Made by a program: the position numbers and the translations under genes
Shown here: in pieces, positions 12,501 to 24,056 of the stretch
Layout of the letters: each line of letters begins with the position of its first letter
How positions within the stretch are numbered: the first letter of the stretch is position 1
Source of the DNA: Clytia hemisphaerica
Taxonomy: Eukaryota; Cnidaria; Hydrozoa; Leptothecata; Clytiidae
Assembly: GCA_902728285.1 (NCBI GenBank)
Contig: CACVBU010000270.1
Coordinates: forward strand, 93,456-157,455
Direction: 5' to 3'
DNA: 64,000 nucleotides
The notes under the pieces: generated by a model
What the model was told of the DNA's origin: nothing
Database searches by the model: none
What the model saw: only the letters and a program-made list of their open reading frames with translations

Positions 12501-15500
12501 TCTTCGAAAAACCAACCTTTCCATAGGATGTTCCACCGTCTTGCTACATTCGTGGTATCAATGAGTCTTCCAATAAAGCATGATAGGCAAGAATAAACAA
12601 TCCTAAAAACTTTACAAATAGAATGGAAGTCTAAAAAGATATTCAATTTTCATTCAGTATATGCATTGGCAAGATAAACACAAAAGAATCTTCGAAAACC
12701 AACCTTTCCATAGTATGTTCCACCGTCTTGCTACATTCGTGGTATCAATGAGTCTTCCAAAAAAGCATGATAGGCAAGAATAAACAATCCTAAAAACTTT
12801 ACAAATAGAATGGAAGTCTAAAAACATATTCAATTTTCATTCAGTATATGCATTGGCAAGGTAAACACAAAGAATCTTCGAAAAACCAACCTTTCCATAG
12901 GATGTTCCACCGTCTTGCTACATTCGTGGTATCAATGAGTCTTCCAATAAAGCATGATAGGCAAGAATAAACAATCCTAAAAACTTTACAAATAGAATGG
13001 AAGTCTAAAAACATATTCAATTTTCATTCAGTATATGCATTGGCAAGGTAAACACAAAGGAATCTTTGAAAAACCAACCTTTCCATAGGATGTTCCACCG
13101 TCTTGCTATATTCGTGGTATCAAAGAGTCTTCCAATAAAGCATGATAGGCAAAAATAAACAATCCTAAAAACTTTACAAATAGAATGAAAGCCTAAAAAG
13201 ATATTCAATTTTCACTCAGTATATGGATTGGCAAGATAAATACAAAGGAGTCTTAAAAAAACAACCTTTACATAGGATTTTCCACCGTTATGCGACATTC
13301 ATGGCATCAATGAGTTTTCCAGTTAAGCATGATAGGCAAGAATAAACAATCCTAAAAACTTTACAAATAGAATGGAAGTCTAAAAAGATATTCAATTTTC
13401 ATTCAGTATATGCATTGGCAAGGTAAACACAAAAGAAGCTTCGAAAAACCAACCTTTCCATAGGATGTTCCACCGTCTTGCTACATTCGTGGTATCAATG
13501 AGTTTTCCAATTAAGCATGATAGGCAAGAATAAACAATCCTAAAAACTTTACAAATAGAATGGAAGTCTAAAAACATATTCAATTTTCATTCAGTATACG
13601 CATTGGCAAGATAAACACAAAAGAATCTTCCAAAAACCAACCTTTCCATAGGATGTTCCACCGTCTTGCTACATTCGTGGTATCAATGAGTCTTCCAATA
13701 AAGCATGATAGGCAAAAATAAACAATCCTAAAAACTTTACAAATAGAATGGAAGCCTAAAAAGATATTCAATTTTCACTCAGTATATGGATTGGCAAGAT
13801 AAATACAAAGGAGTCTTAAAAAAACAACCTTTACATAGGATTTTCCACCGTTATGCGACATTCATGGCATCAATGAGTTTTCCAGTTAAGCATGATAGGC
13901 AAGAATAAAAAATCCTAAAAACTTTACAAATAGAATGAAAGCCTAAAAAGATATTCAATTTTCACTCGGTATATTGATTGGCAAGATAAATACAAAGGAG
14001 TCTTCAAGAAACCTACCTTTCCATAGGATGTTCGACCGTCTTGCTACATTCATGGTATCAATGAGTTGTCCAATAAAGCATGATAGGCAGGAATAAACAA
14101 TCCTAAAAACTTTACAAATAGAATGGAATCCTAAAAAAATATTCAATTTCCATTCAGTATATGGATTGGCAAGATAAATACAAAGGAGTCTTAAAAAAAC
14201 AACCTTTACATAGGATTTTCCACCGTTATGCGACATTCATGGCATCAATGAGTTTTCCAGTTAAGCATGATAGGCAAGAATAAACAATCCTAAAAACTTT
14301 ACAAATAGAATGGAAGTCTAAAAAGATATTCAATTTTCATTCAGTATATGCATTGGCAAGGTAAACACAAAAGAATCTTCGAAAAACCAACCTTTCCATA
14401 GTATGTTCCACCGTCTTGTTACATTCGTGGTATCAATGAGTCTTCCAATAAAGCATGATAGGCAAGAATAAACAATCCTAAAAACTTTACAAATAGAATG
14501 GAAGTCTAAAAAGATATTCAATTTTCATTCAGTATATGCATTGGCAAGATAAACACAAAAGAATCTTCGAAAACCAACCTTTCCATAGTATGTTCCACCG
14601 TCTTGCTACATTGTGGTATCAATGAGTCTTCCAATAAAGCATGATAGGCAAGAATAAACAATCCTAAAAACTTTACAAATAGAATGGAAGTCTAAAAACA
14701 TATTCAATTTTCATTCAGTATATTCATTGGCAAGATAAACACAAAAGAATCTTCGAAAAACCAACCTTTCCATAGGATGTTCCACCGTCTTGCTACATTC
14801 GTGGTATCAATGAGTCTTCCATTAAAGCATGATAGGCAAGAATAAACAATCCTAAAAACTTTACAAATAGAATGGAAGTCTAAAAAGATATTCAATTTTC
14901 ATTCAGTATATGCATTGGCAAGATAAACACAAAAGAATCTTCAAAAACCAACCTTTCCATAGGATGTTCCACCGTCTTGCTACATTCGTGGTATCAATGA
15001 GTCTTCCAATAAAGCATGATAGGCAAAAATAAAAAATCCTAAAAATTTACAAATAGAATGAAAGCCTAAAAAGATATTCAATTTTCACTCAGTATATGGA
15101 TTGGCAAGATAAATACAAAGGAGTCTTAAAAAAAACAACCTTTACATAGGATTTTCCACCGTTATGCGACATTCATGGCATCAATGAGTTTTCCAGTTAA
15201 GCATGATAGGCAAGAATAAACAATCCTAAAAACTTTACAAATAGAATGGAAGTCTAAAAACATATTCAATTTTCATTCAGTATATGCATTGGCAAGGTAA
15301 ACACAAAGGAATCTTTGAAAAACCAACCTTTCCATAGGATGTTCCACCGTCTTGCTACATTCGTGGTATCAATGAGTCTTCCAATAAAGCATGATAGGCA
15401 AAAATAAACAATCCTAAAAACTTTACAAATAGAATGAAAGCCTAAAAAGATATTCAATTTTCACTCAGTATATGGATTGGCAAGATAAATACAAAGGAGT

Positions 15501-18500
15501 CTTAAAAAAAACAACCTTTACATAGGATTTTCCACCGTTATGCGACATTCATGGCATCAATGAGTTTTCCAGTTAAGCATGATAGGCAAGAATAAACAAT
15601 CCTAAAAACTTTACAAATAGAATGGAAGTCTAAAAAGATATTCAATTTTCATTCAGTATATGCATTGGCAAGGTAAACACAAAAGAATCTTCGAAAAACC
15701 AACCTTTCCATAGGATGTTCCACCGTCTTGCTACATTCGTGGTATCAATGAGTCTTCCAATAAAGCATGATAGGCAAAATAAACAATCCTAAAAACTTTA
15801 CAAATAGAATGGAAGTCTAAAAACATATTCAATTTTCATTCAGTATATGCATTGGCAAGATAAACACAAAAGAATCTTCGAAAAACCAACCTTTCCATAG
15901 GATGTTCCACCGTCTTGCTACATTCGTGGTATCAATGAGTCTTCCAATAAAGCATGATAGGCAAGAATAAACAATCCTAAAAACTTTACAAATAGAATGG
16001 AATCCTAAAAAATATTCAATTTCCATTCAGTATATGGATTGGCAAGATAAATACAAAGGAGTCTTAAAAAAACAACCTTTACATAGGATTTTCCACCGTT
16101 ATGCGACATTCATGGCATCAATGAGTTTTCCAGTTAAGCATGATAGGCAAGAATAAACAATCCTAAAAACTTTACAAATAGAATGGAAGTCTAAAAAGAT
16201 ATTCAATTTTCATTCAGTATATGCATTGGCAAGGTAAACACAAAAGAATCTTCGAAAAACCAACCTTTCCATAGGATGTTCCACCGTCTTGCTACATTCG
16301 TGGTATCAATGAGTCTTCCAATAAAGCATGATAGGCAAGAATAAACAATCCTAAAAACTTTACAAATAGAATGGAAGTCTAAAAAGATATTCAATTTTCA
16401 TTCAGTATATGCATTGGCAAGATAAACACAAAAGAATCTTCGAAAACAAACCTTTCCATAGGATGTTCCACCGTCTTGCTACATTTGTGGTATCAATGAG
16501 TCTTCCAATAAAGCATGATAGGCAAGAATAAACAATCCTAAAAACTTTACAAATAGAATGGAAGTCTAAAAACATATTCAATTTTCATTCAGTATATGCA
16601 TTGGCAAGATAAACACAAAAGAATCTTCGAAAAACCAACCTTTCCATAGGATGTTCCACCGTCTTGCTACATTCGTGGTATCAATGAGTCTTCCAATAAA
16701 GCATGATAGGCAAGAATAAACAATCCTAAAACTTTACAAATAGAATGGAAGTCTAAAAAGATATTCAATTTTCATTCAGTATATGCATTGGCAAGATAAA
16801 CACAAAAGAATCTTCAAAAACCAACCTTTCCATAGGATGTTCCACCGTCTTGCTACATTCGTGGTATCAATGAGTCTTCCAATAAAGCATGATAGGCAAA
16901 AATAAAAATCCTAAAAAATTTACAAATAGAATGAAAGCCTAAAAAGATATTCAATTTTCACTCAGTATATGGATTGGCAAGATAAATACAAAGGAGTCTT
17001 AAAAAAAACAACCTTTACATAGGATTTTCCACCGTTATGCGACATTCATGGCATCAATGAGTTTTCCAGTTAAGCATGATAGGCAAGAATAAACAATCCT
17101 AAAAACTTTACAAATAGAATGGAAGTCTAAAAACATATTCAATTTTCATTCAGTATATGCATTGGCAAGGTAAACACAAAGGAATCTTTGAAAAACCAAC
17201 CTTTCCATAGGATGTTCCACCGTCTTGCTACATTCGTGGTATCAATGAGTCTTCCAATAAAGCATGATAGGCAAAATAAACAATCCTAAAAACTTTACAA
17301 ATAGAATGAAAGCCTAAAAAGATATTCAATTTTCACTCAGTATATGGATTGGCAAGATAAATACAAAGGAGTCTTAAAAAAACAACCTTTACATAGGATT
17401 TTCCACCGTTATGCGACATTCATGGCATCAATGAGTTTTCCAGTTAAGCATGATAGGCAAAAATAAACAATCCTAAAAACTTTACAAATAGAATGGAAGT
17501 CTAAAAACATATTCAATTTTCATTCAGTATATGCATTGGCAAGATAAACACAAAAGAATCTTCGAAAAACCAACCTTTCCATAGGATGTTCCACCGTCTT
17601 GCTACATTCGTGGTATCAATGAGTCTTCCAATAAAGCATGATAGGCAAAAATAAACAATCCTAAAAACTTTACAAATAGAATGAAAGCCTAAAAAGATAT
17701 TCAATTTTCACTCAGTATATGGATTGGCAAGATAAATACAAAGGAGTCTTCAAGAAACCAACCTTTCCATAGGATGTTCCACCGTCTTGCTACATTCGTG
17801 GTATCAATGAGTCTTCCAATAAAGCATGATAGGCAAGAATAAACAATCCTAAAAACTTTACAAATAGAATGGAAGTCTAAAAACATATTCAATTTTCATT
17901 CAGTATATTCATTGGCAAGATAAACACAAAAGAATCTTCGAAAAACCAACCTTTCCATAGTATGTTCCACCGTCTTGCTACATTCGTGGTATCAATGAGT
18001 CTTCCAATAAAGCATGATAGGCAAGAATAAACAATCCTAAAACTTTACAAATAGAATGGAAGTCTAAAAAGATATTCAATTTTCATTCAGTATATGCATT
18101 GGCAAGATAAACACAAAAGAATCTTCGAAAAACCAACCTTTCCATAGGATGTTCCACCGTCTTGCTACATTCGTGGTATCAATGAGTCTTCCAATAAAGC
18201 ATGATAGGCAAGAATAAAAAATCCTAAAAAATTTACAAATAGAATGAAAGCCTAAAAAGATATTCAATTTTCACTCAGTATATGGATTGGCAAGATAAAT
18301 ACAAAGGAGTCTTAAAAAAACAACCTTTACATAGGATTTTCCACCGTTATGCGACATTCATGGCATCAATGAGTTTTCCAGTTAAGCATGATAGGCAAGA
18401 ATAAACAATCCTAAAAACTTTACAAATAGAATGGAAGTCTAAAAACATATTCAATTTTCATTCAGTATATGCATTGGCAAGGTAAACACAAAGGAATCTT

Positions 18501-19589
18501 TGAAAAACCAACCTTTCCATAGCATGTTCCACCGTCTTGCTATATTCGTGGTATCAAAGAGTCTTCCAATAAAGCATGATAGGCAAAAATAAACAATCCT
18601 AAAAACTTTACAAATAGAATGAAAGCCTAAAAAGATATTCAATTTTCACTCAGTATATGGATTGGCAAGATAAATACAAAGGAGTCTTAAAAAAAACAAC
18701 CTTTACATAGGATTTCCACCGTTATGCGACATTCATGGCATCAATGAGTTTTCCAGTTAAGCATGATAGGCAAAAATAAACAATCCTAAAAACTTTACAA
18801 ATAGAATGGAAGTCTAAAAACATATTCAATTTTCATTCAGTATATGCATTGGCAAGATAAACACAAAAGAATCTTCCAAAAACTAACCTTTCCATAGGAT
18901 GTTCCACCGTCTTGCTACATTCGTGGTATCAATGAGTCTTCCAATAAAGCATGATAGGCAAAAATAAACAATCCTAAAAACTTTACAAATAGAATGAAAG
19001 CCTAAAAAGATATTCAATTTTCATTCAGTATATTGATTGGCAAGATAAATACAAAGGAGTCTTCGAAAAACCAACCTTTCCATAGGATGTTCCACCGTCT
19101 TGCTACATTCATGGTATCAATGAGTTTCCAATAAAGCATGATAGGCAAGAATAAACAATCCTAAAAACTTTACAAATAGAATGGAATCCTAAAAAAATAT
19201 TCAATTTTCATTCAGTATATGGATTGGCAAGATAAATACAAAGGAGTCTTAAAAACAACCTTTACATAGGATTTTCCACCGTTATGCGACATTCATGGCA
19301 TCAATGAGTTTTCCAGTAAAGCATGATAGGCAAGAATAAACAATCCTAAAAACTTTACAAATAGAATGGAAGTCTAAAAAGATATTCAATTTTCATTCAG
19401 TATATGCATTGGCAAGGTAAACACAAAAGAATCTTCGAAAAACCAACCTTTCCATAGGATGTTCCACCGTCTTGCTACATTCGTGGTATCAATGAGTCTT
19501 CCAATAAAGCATGATAGGCAAGAATAAACAATCCTAAAAACTTTACAAATAGAATGGAAGTCTAAAAAGATATTCAATTTTCATTCAGT

Positions 19590-21558
19590 ATATGCATTGG
19601 CAAGATAAACACAAAGGAATCTTCGAAAACAAACCTTTCCATAGTATGTTCCACCGTCTTGCTACATTTGTGGTATCAATGAGTCTTCCAATAAAGCATG
19701 ATAGGCAAGAATAAACAATCCTAAAAACTTTACAAATAGAATGGAAGTCTAAAAACATATTCAACTTTCATTCAGTATATTCATTGGCAAGATAAACACA
19801 AAAGAATCTTCGAAAAACCAACCTTTCCATAGTATGTTCCACCGTCTTGTTACATTCGTGGTATCAATGAGTCTTCCATTAAAGCATGATAGGCAAGAAT
19901 AAACAATCCTAAAAATTTACAAATAGAATGGAAGTCTAAAAAGATATTCAATTTTCATTCAGTATATGCATTGGCAAGATAAACACAAAAGAATCTTCAA
20001 AAACCAACCTTTCCATAGTATGTTCCACCGTCTTGCTACATTCGTGGTATCAATGAGTCTTCCAATAAAGCATGATAGGCAAAAATAAAAAATCCCAAAA
20101 AATTTACAAATAGAATGAAAGCCTAAAAAGATATTCAATTTTCACTCAGTATATGGATTGGCAAGATAAATACAAAGGAGTCTTAAAAAAAACAACCTTT
20201 ACATACGATTTTCCACCGTTATGCGACATTCATGGCATCAATGAGTTTTCCAGTTAACCCTATTCAACCTAGGCTTTTAGGGGCGGTTCAGAACTAGGGG
20301 GGGGCTTTTCCTGTACCACCCCTTAACTTTTGATCTAGTGGGTCTTTTTGGATGAAATTTGGCACACAAGATTTTGTCCCGTAAGGTAACTTTGACAAAA
20401 AAAATTTTTGATGACGTCACTCATCATGCCCAAAGTGAGCAAAAACGAAAATTTCCTTTGTTCTTATAAATAGCTATTGAATTCTAACAAAAGCTTAGAA
20501 AAAAGTTGTCTGAGTTTAAAATGCTTATTTTATCCTAAATATTCAAAAATTACGGTTTAAACGATATATTTGACATTAAAAATAAATTTGTATTGGAAAA
20601 GTGTCAATTTTTGTGACACCTTACTGTCAGAAATGTCATCATACCAAGGTGTGAAAATTTTAGGTGTCAAATTTTTTTTTATTTGAAGCTAAATAAAAGT
20701 TGGGAATTTACAGAAAATTTCAAGGCAAAAGCTCTATTATTTCAGGAGCTATTACCAATAGTTTGACCTCCGAACAGAAAAGAGCCCCCCCCTAGGCCGA
20801 ATAGGGTAAGCATGATAGGCAAGAATAAACAATCCTAAAAACTTTACAAATAGAATGGAAGTCTAAAAACATATTCAACTTTCATTCAGTATATGCATTG
20901 GCAAGATAAACACAAAAGAATCTTCGAAAACAAACCTTTCCATAGTATGTTCCACCGTCTTGCTACATTTGTGGTATCAATGAGTCTTCCAATAAAGCAT
21001 GATAGGCAAGAATAAACAATCCTAAAAACTTTACAAATAGAATGGAAGTCTAAAAACATATTCAAGTTTCATTCAGTATATTCATTGGCAAGATAAACAC
21101 AAAAGAATCTTCGAAAAACCAACCTTTCCATAGTATGTTCCACCGTCTTGTTACATTCGTGGTATCAATGAGTCTTCCATTAAAGCATGATAGGCAAGAA
21201 TAAACAATCCTAAAAATTTTACAAATAGAATGGAAGTCTAAAAAGATATTCAATTTTCATTCAGTATATGCATTGGCAAGATAAACACAAAAGAATCTTC
21301 AAAAACCAACCTTTCCATAGTATGTTCCACCGTCTTGCTACATTCGTGGTATCAATGAGTCTTCCAATAAAGCATGATAGGCAAAAATAAAAAATCCCAA
21401 AAAATTTACAAATAGAATGAAAGCCTAAAAAGATATTCAATTTTCACTCAGTATATGGATTGGCAAGATAAATACAAAGGAGTCTTAAAAAAAACAACCT
21501 TTACATACGATTTTCCACCGTTATGCGACATTCATGGCATCAATGAGTTTTCCAGTTA
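19590..21558. repeat. 753-bp tandem duplication inside the satellite
   Basis: Four consecutive monomers ending at 20257 and four ending near 21558 share private variants: CTTGTTACATT, CTTCCATTAAAGC, AAAAAATCCCAAAAAA and CATACGATTTT. Minus the 552 bp of inserted element and target duplication, the offset is about 753 bp, which is four monomers. The right-hand copy has the uninterrupted sequence CAGTTAAGCATG, so the MITE inserted after this duplication. Confidence 0.85.
20258..20806. mobile_element. 549-bp MITE, CCCTATT family, TAA target duplication
   Basis: The left end is CCCTATTCAACCTAGGC (20258-20274) and the right end is the imperfect inverse GCCTAGGCCGAATAGGG-like sequence (to 20806), with G/C-homopolymer differences just inside. 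TAA flanks both ends (20255-20257 and 20807-20809). The empty site CAGTTAAGCATG exists in the duplicated satellite block at about 21552, which confirms a 3-bp TAA duplication. TWA target duplications are typical of PIF/Harbinger elements, so I infer mobilisation by a Harbinger-type transposase; none is encoded here. Internal landmarks are TAACTTTTGATCTA, ATGAAATTTGGCA and GATGACGTCAC. Confidence 0.85.
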
Positions 21559-22120
21559 AGCATGATAGGCAAGAATAAACAATCCTAAAAACTTTACAAA
21601 TAGAATGGAAGTCTAAAAACATATTCAACTTTCATTCAGTATATGCATTGGCAAGGTAAACACAAAGGAATCTTTGAAAACCAACCTTTCCATAGCATGT
21701 TCCACCGTCTTGCTATATTCGTGGTACCAAAGAGTCTTCCAATAAAGCATGATAGGCAAAAATAAACAATCCCAAAAACTTTACAAATAGAATGAAAGCC
21801 TAAAAAGATATTCAATTTTCACTCAGTATATGGATTGGCAAGATAAATACAAAGGAGTCTTAAAAAAACAACCTTTACATAGGATTTTCCACCGTTATGC
21901 GACATTCATGGCATCAATGAGTTTTCCAGTTAAGCATGATAGGCAAGAATAAACAATCCTAAAAACTTTACAAATAGAATTGAAGTCTAAAAAGATATTC
22001 AATTTTCATTCAGTATATGCATTGGCAAGGTAAACACAAAAGAAGCTTCGAAAAACCAACCTTTCCATAGGATGTTCCACCGTCTTGCTACATTCGTGGT
22101 ATCAATGAGTCTTCCAATAA

Positions 22121-22558
22121 CAGGAATAAATCGGCTCGCATTTTTATTGTACCCACGAGCGCACCCATTCCATATCTTTCGCGATAATGTCCAAAATGGT
22201 AGCTTCAGCTGTGTGGACTAAACGAAAGGGAATTCTGCTTTTACCTTGACCTTCACCTTCACCTTGGAATTGTCTGATGGCTCATATTTTCTTTTCTTGA
22301 TGGTCAATGGTATAAAAGCTGTATATCAAATCTTCCGAAATAGGTATGTATATTTTGCATGTGTGATATATATAATGATTGCGAGAATAAGATTTGTAAA
22401 CCTCGTTTATACATTATAGCGATATAAACTATAAATAATAAGAATTGACCCTAAAAAATATCCTGGGGCAAATGAGCACCAGTTGCCAGTTCCAAGTGTA
22501 TATAATATACAAGGGTTGCAGTGTTGCTTTGGTTCTATAGGAGATATCCATAAGCAAC
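22121..22558. other. No gene seen; short CCTTCA-type repeat
   Basis: Unique sequence follows the satellite. A four-fold ACCTTSA hexamer run lies at about 22241-22266. The segment AAAATGGTAGCTTCAGCTG near 22194 resembles starts of dispersed repeats elsewhere in the window (about 23931 and 43000). Confidence 0.4.
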
Positions 22559-22650
22559 ACCGGACTGACACCGGTGTCTGTCCGGTGTATGTCGTCTCCG
22601 GTGTAGCGAAGGGATACTTTTTGCCACCGGACAAATACACCGGACAGTCC
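22559..22650. repeat. CACCGG inverted-repeat cluster
   Basis: A perfect palindrome GACACCGGTGTC (22567-22578) is followed by a perfect 12-bp inverted repeat, TGTCCGGTGTAT (22579-22590) and ATACACCGGACA (22635-22646). Six CCGG cores lie within 90 bp of otherwise A+T-rich DNA. It is too compact for a gene. It could be a binding-site cluster, a hairpin-forming RNA segment or transposon-terminal sequence. Confidence 0.75.
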
Positions 22651-23204
22651 TGTGTGTCGGCAGGGTCCTGTGTTTTTTTGATCGGTCCCTTTTTTTTGAA
22701 CAGTTTGGCCGCAGAAGATGATATCATTCACCAGGATGCAAGTGAAATATTTCAATCTGCAGATCTAGACGGGGGTTTGGTTATTATCAGTTACTGTAGG
22801 GTTAGGATTGGAGCTTCTGGAGCTTGAGAGTCACAATATAATCTTTTAGTGGCATTCTCTATTCATACATATCCTGAGACTTAATTTATTCAGGATCCCT
22901 TAGGCAGAGGAGGGATCCTTGTAGTAGGAGCACTGGCTGACCGGTAGGGTTGGGAGCTGTATTAATGAAGGTCTGTAAATTACACACTATAAGTATTTAA
23001 TTTCATCATTTCTGTTCAATAGCAGGGGATATACTTTTTCAAGAGAATTTCATCTCAGTGAATGTAGTGCTTTGTTTGTTGTACATTCAATTCAATTCAA
23101 TTCAAAACATATTTTTACTCGAAGGAAGGGACACCAAGCTTAGAAACCTAATTACAAATGGTGCAACCTACGTACCATGGTGCAACATCAACATGACGTA
23201 CACG
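22651..23204. other. No gene seen; TTCAA microsatellite
   Basis: No coding signal is recognised. A (TTCAA)4 run lies at about 23086-23105. Confidence 0.4.
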
Positions 23205-23505
23205 TTTTTTTTTTATAAGGAACCTTAACTTTGCTCTGAGCCTGGAGTTCCTTATTTTTACAGAGAATTTCAGCCTCAAAGTTCCTAAGGTATCGAGTTA
23301 TTTACATAGCTGCTAGGTCAAATGAAAATGGGTGGTTTTATGGAAACATCGACTATTTCAACAAAGAACTTGGAGAATACAAGATAATTGCTAGTTCAAG
23401 TGAAAACTCTTACTGTTCCTTAAGACTTGTTTTCTTATCCTCAGCCTGGGCAGTTCCTTAACAATTCCTTATTTTTTGGACCATTTTCAGCCTCGAGTTC
23501 CACTT
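23205..23505. mobile_element. GTTCCTTA-type repetitive element
   Basis: The left end T-run plus TATAAGGAAC matches, in order and spacing, the left end of the element at 45323 (TATAAGCAAC). Shared blocks are CCTGGAGTT(C/G)CT, CAAAGTT(C/G)CT, AATT(C/G)CTTATTTTTTGG and CCATTTT near the right side. In this copy every internal motif reads GTTCCTTA or its inverse; in the other every one reads GTTGCTTA. No coding capacity is seen. The right end is not clearly defined. Confidence 0.6.
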
Positions 23506-23917
23506 CTGGCTTTCTTCAGTAAATTGAAGATGAGTAATAACCTAAGCCACAGATCACGGATTGAAACAAATATATTTAAGGGTGGGATTTTACAGCCAGC
23601 GGTCGTGCAAGGCACTGAGAGGCCATGGGTGCCAAAAAGAAGGTCTATTCAAAATGCGGCAACCTCATTGGTAGAAATTTGATAAACAGCTACAAAGGAG
23701 CGCTGTGAAGCAATCAGTAGAAGAGACCACTTTCGTTTTTGTTGCAGATTTTGATATAAACTTCTCTCAGGGATTACTTGTCAATGTACATGTACACATG
23801 TGTTGTGTCAACTTGTCAGTATTGTGTTGTTGTAAAGGGGAAGATAAAAGAGGTAAGACTAGCCTAGTTTCTAATCCTCGTATAGGAGTTTTAAAAGCTT
23901 AGACTGACAAAGTTAAC
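23506..23917. other. No convincing gene
   Basis: Open frames of about 60 codons lie on the plus strand (23476-23682 and 23705-23902) without recognised domains or clear splice sites. Confidence 0.4.
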
Positions 23918-24056
23918 AAAATGGTAGAATAGAGCCGTGAGCGGAGCTGCGTAATTCAATTGTTTTGAAATTAATTTTGCTGCTTTGGTTGGTCAGTCAT
24001 CTGATGGCTATGCAAGTTTCCCTCCACTGATGCAAGTTACCCGACTTCATAGTATG
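23918..24056 (+). repeat. Dispersed repeat, copy 1
   Basis: The segment AAAATGGTAGAATAGAGC...GAGCGGAGCTGCGTA...GGTCAGTCAT...GATGGCTATGCAAG...CTGATGCAAGTTACCCGAC recurs in inverse orientation at 41846-41990 and, more degraded, at 42065-42200. Copies diverge by substitutions and small indels. No inverted ends are obvious, so this may be a SINE or MITE fragment. Confidence 0.7.

Larger units (their letters stand above)
6539..22120. repeat. ~188-bp satellite array, about 80 monomers
   Basis: The array is an uninterrupted head-to-tail run of ~188-bp monomers, broken only by the insertion at 20258-20806. Landmarks in each monomer are AAGCATGATAGGCA, AACAATCCTAAAAAC and TTTACAAATAGAATG. Two classes occur. 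Class A has ...CCGTCTTGCTACATTCGTGG... and TATATGCATTGGCAAGG. Class B has ...CCGTTATGCGACATTCATGG..., TATATGGATTGGCAAGA and a poly-A run. Class B monomers recur every 2 to 5 monomers, for example near 7093, 7846, 8787, 9537 and 10287. The array starts and stops at the same monomer phase (GGTATCAATGAGT...CCAATAA). A ~63-codon minus-strand frame recurs in most class A monomers, but it begins at TTG, and 188 is not a multiple of 3, so frames shift between monomers. I read this as non-coding satellite, possibly pericentromeric. Confidence 0.97.

Noticed and set aside
6539-22120. Dozens of ~63-codon minus-strand frames, overlapping by 4 bp like a translationally coupled gene family
   Set aside because: They start at TTG, each is one satellite monomer, and the 188-bp period shifts the frame every monomer. 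Homology is explained by the satellite DNA.
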